A stretch of 47,329 bases of DNA, from contig NZ_CAKUAL010000010.1 of NCBI RefSeq assembly GCF_934636505.1, positions 1 to 47,329 on the forward strand, given 5' to 3'. Positions 23,897-30,180 of the stretch are shown here, piece by piece. The translations under genes and the position numbers were made by a program. Under the pieces are notes generated by a model. That model saw nothing but the letters and a program-made list of their open reading frames with translations. It searched no databases and was not told the origin of the DNA. Numbering within the stretch: the first letter of the stretch is position 1; every line of letters begins with the position of its first letter. This DNA comes from an uncultured Ellagibacter sp. Lineage in GTDB: Bacteria > Actinomycetota > Coriobacteriia > Coriobacteriales > Eggerthellaceae.

Positions 23897-24391
23897 ATGG
23901 AACGAATCGCAAGCTTTTCCGTCGACCATACCAAGCTCGAGCCCGGCGTCTACGTATCGCGCAGCGACGCCGACGAGAAGACCGGGTGTGTGACCACCAC
24001 TTTCGACCTGCGCATGACAGCGCCGAACCGCGAGCCGGTGATGGACACCGCCGCCGTGCACGCGATCGAGCACCTCGGCGCCACCTTCCTGCGCAACGAT
24101 GCGGAATGGAAGGACCGCGTGATCTACTTCGGCCCCATGGGCTGCCGCACCGGGTTCTACCTTGTGCTGTTCGGCGCCTATGAACCCACCGACGTGGCAG
24201 ACCTCGTGCTTCGCCTGTTCGAGTTCGCTCGCGACTTCGAGGGCGAAATCCCCGGCGCAAAGCCCGAAGAATGCGGCAACTACCACGATTCCGACCTGGC
24301 TCAGGCGAAATGGTGGGCACGCCGCTACGTGGCCGACACACTTTCCGTGCTCGACGACGCGCACACGCATTATCCGGCGCTTCTGGACTAG
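23897..24391 (+). CDS. luxS: S-ribosylhomocysteine lyase (AI-2 synthase)
   Basis: A 164-residue LuxS. The metal-binding HAIEH lies at residues 55-59 and the third ligand Cys126 in EECGNYH. The catalytic cysteine is Cys83 in FGPMGCRTGFYL. The enzyme splits S-ribosylhomocysteine to homocysteine and DPD, the precursor of autoinducer-2. AAAGGAG lies eight bases before the ATG. The nucleosidase that makes its substrate follows after nine bases, giving a complete two-step route from S-adenosylhomocysteine to homocysteine. Confidence 0.97.
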   Translation: MERIASFSVDHTKLEPGVYVSRSDADEKTGCVTTTFDLRMTAPNREPVMDTAAVHAIEHLGATFLRNDAEWKDRVIYFGPMGCRTGFYLVLFGAYEPTDVADLVLRLFEFARDFEGEIPGAKPEECGNYHDSDLAQAKWWARRYVADTLSVLDDAHTHYPALLD

Positions 24392-24400
24392 GACATATCG

Positions 24401-25108
24401 ATGGAGAACCCTATCGGCATCATCGGCGCAATGGACGTCGAAGTTGAGCTGCTGAAAGAGAGCATGGCTGCGGAGGGCACGGTCGAGGCCTCCCACACCG
24501 GGCAGCTTTCGTTTTTCACCGGCACCTTATCGGGCGTGCCCGTCGTCGTCGCACAGTGCGACGTCGGCATGGTGAACGCAGCCGCCCACACGCAGCTGCT
24601 CATCGACCGCTTCGCCGTACGCGGTGTGGTGAACACGGGCGTCGCGGGATCGCTTGACGCCTCGATCGACATCGGGGATATCGTGGTGGCGACCGACGCC
24701 GTGAACCACCTGATGGATGTGGGGAACCTAGGCTACGCCCCAGGGCAAACGCCGGGGCTGTCCACACTCGCCTTCCCCGCCGACGAGGCGCTCCGACGCG
24801 CCGCGGTGGACGCCGCAGCCGAGCTCGGCATCCAAACCTGGGAAGGCCGCGTGGCCTCGGGCGATGTCTTCGTGCGCGAGGACGCCGACAAAAACCGCAT
24901 CGCCGACACGTTCGACGCAAGCTGTTGCGAGATGGAAGGCGCGGCGATTGCCCAGGTCTGCTGGCTGAACCGCGTTCCCTTCGCCATCGTGCGCGCAATC
25001 TCCGACAAAGCGGACGGCACCGATTACATCGACTACCCCACCTTCGAGGCCCAGGCGGCGCGTCAGTGCGCTGCGCTCGTCACGCGGATGATCGGCCGCC
25101 TCGTGTAA
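24401..25108 (+). CDS. mtnN: 5'-methylthioadenosine/S-adenosylhomocysteine nucleosidase
   Basis: A 235-residue MtnN/Pfs. It has GIIGAMDVEVELL at the start, NTGVAGSLDASIDIGDIVV (phosphorylase-family fold), and the substrate-binding end SCCEMEGAAIAQVCW with the catalytic Asp in RAISDKADG. It hydrolyses S-adenosylhomocysteine to adenine and S-ribosylhomocysteine, and methylthioadenosine likewise. It forms one unit with luxS upstream, and its stop codon overlaps the start of crcB1 by one base. Confidence 0.96.
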   Translation: MENPIGIIGAMDVEVELLKESMAAEGTVEASHTGQLSFFTGTLSGVPVVVAQCDVGMVNAAAHTQLLIDRFAVRGVVNTGVAGSLDASIDIGDIVVATDAVNHLMDVGNLGYAPGQTPGLSTLAFPADEALRRAAVDAAAELGIQTWEGRVASGDVFVREDADKNRIADTFDASCCEMEGAAIAQVCWLNRVPFAIVRAISDKADGTDYIDYPTFEAQAARQCAALVTRMIGRLV

Positions 25109-25731
25109 TGACCGCCCAAACGCACACCGCCGCCCGCGCGCAAAAGCTGCTGCGCCGCAAGGGAGCACTCACGCCGTTGATCCTGGTCATGGGATTCATC
25201 GGTGCCTCGCTTCGCTATCTTCTGGAATGTGCGCTGCCCGCAAACGGCGGCTTTCCTGCGGGAACGCTCGTCATCAACATCTTCGGCTGCTTCGTGCTGG
25301 AACTGGTGAACCAGTACGTGGGGCGTCGCATGCACCTGCCGGGTGCTCTCGTGAAGTCGCTCGGCGTGGGGCTTGTGGGCGCCTTCACCACAATATCGGC
25401 GTTCTCGACCGAGTGTCTCGCGTTTCTGCAGGCAGGAGAGGTCGGCCTGTGGGCAGCCTACGTCACCGCCACACTTGCGACGACGTTTCTCGCCTCGCTT
25501 GCGGGGCACGCCGCATGCCGCGGTCTCGACGCATGGCGCCTTGCACGCATCGAACGGCGCCGCGAGGCCATCCACCGGGTTCATGCCGCACGCCGAGCAA
25601 GGGCTATGCGAGAAGCCGACAGGGCGAAAGGCCAGGCGCGAAACGCCTTCGCACAGGAGTGGGTCCAGCATTGCGAGGATAACCCAACTGCGGAGGATTC
25701 CTCCCCCGAAGACGAGGGAGGCAAACGATGA
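25108..25731 (+). CDS. crcB: CrcB/Fluc fluoride channel subunit 1 with charged C-terminal tail
   Basis: A 207-residue member of the Fluc family, which exports fluoride as a dual-topology dimer. Landmarks are GFIGASLRYLLE, FPAGTLVINIFGCFVLEL (the conserved Asn) and GLVGAFTTISAFSTECLAFL (the Phe-box region). About 65 residues follow the fourth helix, rich in Arg, Ala and Glu (RIERRREAIHRVHAARRARA and onward), which is not part of the usual 120-130-residue channel. The ATG at 25108 uses the last A of the mtnN stop. It overlaps crcB2 by four bases, so the pair is probably a heterodimer. Confidence 0.92.
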   Translation: MTAQTHTAARAQKLLRRKGALTPLILVMGFIGASLRYLLECALPANGGFPAGTLVINIFGCFVLELVNQYVGRRMHLPGALVKSLGVGLVGAFTTISAFSTECLAFLQAGEVGLWAAYVTATLATTFLASLAGHAACRGLDAWRLARIERRREAIHRVHAARRARAMREADRAKGQARNAFAQEWVQHCEDNPTAEDSSPEDEGGKR

Positions 25732-26102
25732 GTCCTCTTCTGCTTGTCGCCGTAGGATTCGGCGGTGCCTTAGGAGCGCTTTGCCGCAGCAAGGCGACGG
25801 GCTTTCTCAAAGCACGCACGCATGGGGATTTCCCCGCAGCGACGCTCATCATCAACATCTGCTCGTGCACTTTAGCGGGAATTGCCTTGGCGGTTCAGGC
25901 TGATCTTAACGAGGTTCTCTACCTCGCGGCGACCATGGGATTTCTCGGCGGGTTCTCCACCCTGTCGACCATGAACTACGAGGCGGTGGAGCTTGTCCTG
26001 GGCGGCAAGCGCGCACTCGGCGCAGGATACCTTGCCGCGACTTACGCGAGCACCCTCGGCGCCGCGGCGATCGGGTTCGCCATCGCAAGCGCGGTCATGT
26101 AG
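25728..26102 (+). CDS. crcB: CrcB/Fluc fluoride channel subunit 2
   Basis: A 124-residue Fluc subunit of normal length (GFGGALGALCRSKATGFL, FPAATLIINICSCTLAGIAL with the conserved Asn, MGFLGGFSTLSTMNYEAVEL). It overlaps crcB1 by four bases. Its last 61 bases overlap the 3' end of the convergent BspA-like gene. No fluoride riboswitch can precede the pair, because crcB1 begins inside the mtnN stop codon; expression therefore follows luxS-mtnN or an internal promoter. Confidence 0.92.
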   Translation: MSPLLLVAVGFGGALGALCRSKATGFLKARTHGDFPAATLIINICSCTLAGIALAVQADLNEVLYLAATMGFLGGFSTLSTMNYEAVELVLGGKRALGAGYLAATYASTLGAAAIGFAIASAVM

Positions 26103-28090
26103 TCTTCGCGCGCAGCTGCCGCCATGCCTTCCGCGGCGATGGCGTGGTTTTCGCTATTCGGGGTGCTCGCACCGCCCGCGGCGTCCGCAGCGCTCTCAGA
26201 GCCCGCGCGTCCCGCATTGCTCGCATCTTCCGCAGTGCCCGCACCATCTTCCGCGGCGTCGCCTTCCCCACCAGACGCAACTGCACGATATGTGTCCGCC
26301 TTGTTGCCCGGCACGGCAGAAGGCCGATAGGCGGCACCGTCCGATGCAGCATGCCACAGGCCGTCCGCTCCAGGGATGTCCGCAGCGCTCGGCTGCGGCA
26401 GAAAGCACTTGGAACCAACCCAGGCAAACGACTCGCCGAGCGTCACCTCTGCAAGCTTCGAACATCCCTCGAACAGGTACACCATGGTCTCCACATTCGA
26501 TGTGTCGAACGAGGACAGATCGAGCGCCCGAAGAGAGGAACAGCCGAAGAAGAGGTAACTCAGACTGTTCGCCGCCGCCGTATCGAATGAGGACAGATCG
26601 AGCGAAGCAAGCGAGCTGCATCCCGAGAACATATGATTGAAGTCGACGACGGACGACGTGTCGATTCCAGCGAAATTCACCGCTTCGAGCTTTGAGCAAT
26701 CAGCGAACAGATAGCTCAGGTTGACCGCAGACGACGTGTCGAGAAGCGAAAGGTCGATCCGCTTAAGCCCCGAGCAGCCCGAGAACATCCCGTAAAACGT
26801 CTGCACCTTGGCGGTCGACGCCCTCGACAAATCGAGCTCGTTCAAAGACTTGCACCCGTAAAAGACCTGGGAGAGGTCGGTAGCGGCGGCGGTGTTGAAC
26901 ATTGACACGTCGAGGGTGACAAGCGAGGCGCAGTTGTAGAACATCGACGCGAAGGTGGTCGCGTTGCTCGTGTCGAAGTGCGACAAATCAAGGGACCTAA
27001 GCGAGCGGCACCCGTAGAACATCTGCTCGAACGTGGTTGCACTGGACGTATTGAACGACGAAACATCGAGCTCCTCAAGGGCGGCACAGCAATAGAACAT
27101 CTGCCTGAAGTCTTTGCCGCTCGACGTGTCCCAGCCCGTAAGGTTCAGTGTCCGAAGCGACAAGCAATCCTGAAACACGTCGGCAAACGACCTGACAGAT
27201 CTTGTGTCGAGAGCGGAAAGGTCGAGGTCGGTGAGCGATTTGCACCTTGAGAAGGCATACCCTAAGCTCGTCGTCTTCGACGTGTCGAGCTTGGACAGGT
27301 TGACCGACAAAAGATTGTTGCACTCGAAAAACCACGCGTACATCGTTTGCGGGGCGACGCCGTCGTCGACGACCGCGACGCGCTCAATCTTGCGCGCGAT
27401 GCCCTTCCACGGCGGGGTGCTCTTCGTGTTCTCGATATTTGCGTACACCGCCGTCGCCGTCTTGCCCTCGAACATGCTTCCCTCGGCGGGCAGGGCGCGA
27501 CGCTTGTAGAAGGTGAGCGAGGCGTCGTCTTCGGAATATACAGCAAACGGGACGGAATCCGAGGCACTCGGCTCCGTCGACTGAGCGCAGAAGAGAAACG
27601 ACACCGAAAGCAACGTCACGGGGTGTTGGGCTGCTTGCTCGAACAGGTCGGCGTGCGCGGCGGGATCGATCGGGGACACCGCCCAGCTCACGTCAAGCGA
27701 CCCCTTCGCGGGGACGATCAGCGTCGGGTCGTAGGATGCGAAGCCTCCTGAGTAGTCGAGCAGCGTCGAGCCGCCCGCCTTCGCCGAGATTGATATGCCG
27801 TCGTAGGCGGTAGTCGCCGTGGCCATGGCAAGACGCGCCGGGATACTTCCCGAGTTCTCCACCTTCCACGAAGTCGGCGTCGCGACCGTCCCGTCGGAGA
27901 GCAGCGCGCACGGCACGGTCGTGGGCATGGTCACCACGATCGTATCGTCGTCTGCGGACGCGCCAGCCCCGCCCTCGTCAGCGTATGCGGGCGCAAACGG
28001 AGAGGCGAGGCACCATGCCAGCGCGAATGCCGCCGCACATAAGACCGCGGCGGCATGCCATATTCCCGTTATTGCCCGCACGTGACACAT
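26042..28090 (-). CDS. BspA-family surface protein with Cys-bearing leucine-rich-like (DUF285) repeats
   Basis: A 682-residue exported protein. A signal peptide occupies residues 1-37 (cleavage probably after AYA). Residues about 48-175 form a domain also seen in the neighbouring 28107 protein (VVTMPTTVPCALLSDGT). Residues about 245-540 are twelve repeats of roughly 24 residues, with the form F.xCxSLxxLDLSxFDTSxxxxxxxM, each carrying one Cys. A low-complexity Ala/Glu/Ser tail ends the protein without an LPxTG motif or membrane anchor. BspA-type repeats often mediate adhesion or protein binding on the cell surface. Its last 61 bases overlap the convergent crcB2 end. Confidence 0.85.
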   Translation of the reverse strand: MCHVRAITGIWHAAAVLCAAAFALAWCLASPFAPAYADEGGAGASADDDTIVVTMPTTVPCALLSDGTVATPTSWKVENSGSIPARLAMATATTAYDGISISAKAGGSTLLDYSGGFASYDPTLIVPAKGSLDVSWAVSPIDPAAHADLFEQAAQHPVTLLSVSFLFCAQSTEPSASDSVPFAVYSEDDASLTFYKRRALPAEGSMFEGKTATAVYANIENTKSTPPWKGIARKIERVAVVDDGVAPQTMYAWFFECNNLLSVNLSKLDTSKTTSLGYAFSRCKSLTDLDLSALDTRSVRSFADVFQDCLSLRTLNLTGWDTSSGKDFRQMFYCCAALEELDVSSFNTSSATTFEQMFYGCRSLRSLDLSHFDTSNATTFASMFYNCASLVTLDVSMFNTAAATDLSQVFYGCKSLNELDLSRASTAKVQTFYGMFSGCSGLKRIDLSLLDTSSAVNLSYLFADCSKLEAVNFAGIDTSSVVDFNHMFSGCSSLASLDLSSFDTAAANSLSYLFFGCSSLRALDLSSFDTSNVETMVYLFEGCSKLAEVTLGESFAWVGSKCFLPQPSAADIPGADGLWHAASDGAAYRPSAVPGNKADTYRAVASGGEGDAAEDGAGTAEDASNAGRAGSESAADAAGGASTPNSENHAIAAEGMAAAAREDYMTALAMANPIAAAPRVLA

Positions 28091-28106
28091 GTGATGGGGC
28101 TATTTG

Positions 28107-28679
28107 CTACTGCGCAGCGCCGGAAGCGACGGTCCAGGTGATGGTCGCAGCCTTTTGGGGCGCCGAGATGTCGGCGGTCACGCGCGCGATCTTCGCGTCG
28201 GTGATGTCGAGGGAGATTGTATCGTTTGCGGAAGTGGCGTAGCCCATGTTCCATGCCGCAAGGGCGGAGGTGTCGACGGACTCGGCGGCCTGCAAGCCGT
28301 TGACCGTGAACTGGAAGGCGTTCGCGGCGGTGCCCACCGTCACGTCGGCGACGAGCTTAAACGGCGACTGCTCGGTGACGGCCATGTTCACCACATGGAT
28401 CGGGAAGACCGACTTGTTCTGAATCTGCAGGGTGTCCGCAGAGGGGGCCAGCATCGTGCCGTCAGTCTTGGCGACGAAGGGGATCTTCGTCGGAACCGAG
28501 AACGACAGGTTGTCGCCATCGGGGTCGGGGGTCACGGACTGGATGGTGACGTCCGTCGACTGAGAGGTGGTGCCATCTGCGAAAGCGAGTGCGGGGGTTG
28601 CGATAGCAGTAGCCATGACGAGGCATACGGCCAGCGCACCCACGCGCGCCTTGAGGCCGCGGTTGCTGGTTGCGTCCAC
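28107..28679 (-). CDS. secreted protein sharing a domain with the BspA-like neighbour
   Basis: A 190-residue protein with a signal peptide (residues 1-34, A-F-A-D site). The mature part, LSFSVPTKIPFVAKTDGTM then LQIQNKSVFPIHVVNMAVT, aligns with residues 48-95 of the BspA-like protein, and ITWTVAS near its end aligns with VSWAVSP. It seems to be the same beta-rich domain without repeats. The start is a GTG at 28679 with AAGGAG seven bases upstream. It lies 16 bases before the BspA-like gene on the same strand. I do not recognise a named family; it may be a surface subunit or a pilus-like partner. Confidence 0.72.
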   Translation of the reverse strand: MDATSNRGLKARVGALAVCLVMATAIATPALAFADGTTSQSTDVTIQSVTPDPDGDNLSFSVPTKIPFVAKTDGTMLAPSADTLQIQNKSVFPIHVVNMAVTEQSPFKLVADVTVGTAANAFQFTVNGLQAAESVDTSALAAWNMGYATSANDTISLDITDAKIARVTADISAPQKAATITWTVASGAAQ

Positions 28680-28796
28680 GAAAGGACTCCTTTCTTGTGC
28701 GAAGCGGGCCCTTCCCGCCTCATTGTTTGCTTTCTGCCGCCGAAGATGCCGGCAGCTTGGTGCCTTGCTGATGCCGAACTGCGCTATTAGCTGGCC

Positions 28797-29333
28797 TTAC
28801 TGGCTCTCGCTTAAGTCGGCTGCGACGATGGTGACGGCAACGGACTGGGGGTTGCCCGACGGCGCGCCGGTCTCGGGGTCGCAGCCCTGCACGGTCACGG
28901 TCGCCGATCCCTCGTGCGCATCCGGCGCTTCGCACCATTCGACGACCTCGCCGGGGGCGATAAGCCCGGAGTTGTACAACTCGATGCCATCCTGCGAAAG
29001 GGTGAACGTTTGCGAGAACTTGTTTTCCGCTACGTTCGAAACGTTCACGCGCACCTTCCCATCGGCCAGCTTGGGCTTCGCCGACACGGAAATCGTCATG
29101 CGCGACTCCTCCGCCTGACGGTTGAGCTCGGCAATAACTTCTTCGTCGCTTTTGCCCTCGTGGGTTTGCACGGTCGCGCCGGGGTCAGCCTTAGGTTGGG
29201 CGAATTGCCACATCGCGCAGCTGCCGATGGAAAGAAGCAGCAGAAGGAGCAGTATCAGAATGACGACGCGCCGCTTCTTTTTGCGCGAGTTATCTTCTTG
29301 TTCTACTTCGCTCAATTCCCCACCCTTCGACAT
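28797..29333 (-). CDS. membrane-anchored Ig-like protein of the same surface locus
   Basis: A 178-residue protein. A short acidic/basic N-terminus (residues 1-22, ending in RKKKRR) is followed by one hydrophobic helix (VVILILLLLLLLSIGSCAMW) and an outer domain of about 125 residues rich in beta strands (MTISVSAKPKLADGKVRVNV, NKFSQTFTLSQDGIELYNSG). The outer part resembles a small Ig-like or Big-type domain. The start at 29333 is the first good ATG but lacks a clear ribosome site. It is the first gene of the three, so it may anchor or help export the two secreted neighbours. Confidence 0.68.
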   Translation of the reverse strand: MSKGGELSEVEQEDNSRKKKRRVVILILLLLLLLSIGSCAMWQFAQPKADPGATVQTHEGKSDEEVIAELNRQAEESRMTISVSAKPKLADGKVRVNVSNVAENKFSQTFTLSQDGIELYNSGLIAPGEVVEWCEAPDAHEGSATVTVQGCDPETGAPSGNPQSVAVTIVAADLSESQ

Positions 29334-29408
29334 TTTTCGCGGATGGATTATCGCAAAGCTCGCCCCTCGCGACAAGATAAAAATGCAAACAGCATAATAC
29401 TGAGAAGG

Positions 29409-29795
29409 CTAATTACGATGCGACACGTAATATCCCGCGTCCTCCACCGCTCGCTCGACGGCGTCGCGGACGATGGGGGATTTCGCCAAGATGTGCGCCG
29501 TGCCCGACGCCAGGTCGACTGTCGCCCACGTTCCCGGCTGCGCATTGAGGGCGTTCTGCACGCGTTCGACGCATTTTTCGCAGGTCATCCCCTTAACTTT
29601 CACGTCAAGCGAATAGGGATAGTTCGCTTCGTCGGCGTCTTCCACCGTGACAGCAGCGACCTTTTTCGCCTTGGGGGTTTTCGAACCGCCGCCGCAGCAG
29701 TCATCCTTGAGTGAGAATACGCGGTAAGCGCGGCGAAGCGCGAAGACCATAAGGATTGCGATAACGATGATGATAATCAAGGTTGGTGCGTTCAT
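29409..29795 (-). CDS. membrane-tethered HMA-domain metal-binding protein
   Basis: A 128-residue protein. An N-terminal hydrophobic helix (residues about 5-19) is followed by a cysteine-glycine cluster (DDCCGGGSK) and an HMA domain with the metal motif GMTCEKC at about residues 69-75. HMA domains carry Cu(I) or similar ions to P-type ATPases. The helix and CCGGG segment resemble small FeoB-associated Cys-rich proteins, here fused to HMA. GGAGGAG lies before the ATG at 29795. A CsoR-like palindrome lies about 120 bases upstream, which supports copper. No copper ATPase or CsoR gene is in the window. Confidence 0.82.
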   Translation of the reverse strand: MNAPTLIIIIVIAILMVFALRRAYRVFSLKDDCCGGGSKTPKAKKVAAVTVEDADEANYPYSLDVKVKGMTCEKCVERVQNALNAQPGTWATVDLASGTAHILAKSPIVRDAVERAVEDAGYYVSHRN

Positions 29796-29916
29796 ACAGC
29801 AGCTCCTCCGAAAGCCTTCGCTTCTTGGATAAGCAAGAAGTTTTCCCTTTGATACTTTCGGCAGTGTACACGAGAAGTTAGCGAGAGAAAACCGTTGGGC
29901 AAGACATCGTCACACA

Positions 29917-29949
29917 GTATTCATATACCCTCTGAGGGTATATGAATAC
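29917..29949 (-). promoter_or_regulatory. CsoR-like operator, perfect 14-bp inverted repeat
   Basis: GTATTCATATACCC at 29917-29930 and GGGTATATGAATAC at 29936-29949 flank a five-base centre. The core TATACCC-N5-GGGTATA resembles operators of the copper repressor CsoR, which use ATACCC...GGGTAT. The next gene on the minus strand is the HMA protein. The AT-rich arms may also contain the promoter -10 box (TATATG or TATGAAT). Confidence 0.62.
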
Positions 29950-30078
29950 AGGTGACGTTCCCTTTCCTTCAGGCCATCTACCTGCGCATAACAAAAATCA
30001 GCCGGTTCTTGACACCGCCAGAATACAAGAATCAGCCAGTTCGACCGCATCACACGACACGAGGCGGCGACTCGCGAA

Positions 30079-30113
30079 TCCGCTGCGCTTGGGGTCGAGC
30101 CAAGCGCAGCGGA
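30079..30113. repeat. 14-bp inverted repeat downstream of the helicase
   Basis: TCCGCTGCGCTTGG and CCAAGCGCAGCGGA flank a seven-base loop. It lies about 70 bases after the helicase stop (minus strand). There is no T-run on that strand, so it is either a non-canonical terminator or an mRNA-end hairpin. Confidence 0.6.
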
Positions 30114-30180
30114 GGATGATGGGGCCGAGCCAGACACGCAACACTGCCGGCCCACCGCCTCTTACCGACGGCGCGCCTTC

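Larger units (their letters stand above)
29796..30180. other. gap between HMA gene and helicase gene
   Basis: No protein gene is supported here. The stretch holds a small leader hairpin (CTTCTTG/CAAGAAG at about 29820-29840), the CsoR-like operator at 29917-29949, and a 14-base inverted repeat at 30079-30113. The HMA gene is transcribed leftward and the helicase ends at 30181, also leftward. The gap therefore serves as HMA leader and helicase 3' region. Confidence 0.6.

Noticed and set aside
23690..24496. 268-codon minus-strand frame across luxS
   Set aside because: LuxS is certain on the plus strand. Only the last 51 codons, outside luxS, look membrane-like, and those are listed as a doubtful remnant.
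25000..25110. fluoride riboswitch before crcB
   Set aside because: crcB1 starts within the mtnN stop codon, so there is no leader for a riboswitch, and none was recognised before luxS.
26280..27350. possible CRISPR or tandem DNA repeats
   Set aside because: The repeated pattern is the 24-residue BspA protein repeat at codon level. There are no identical DNA repeats with unique spacers.
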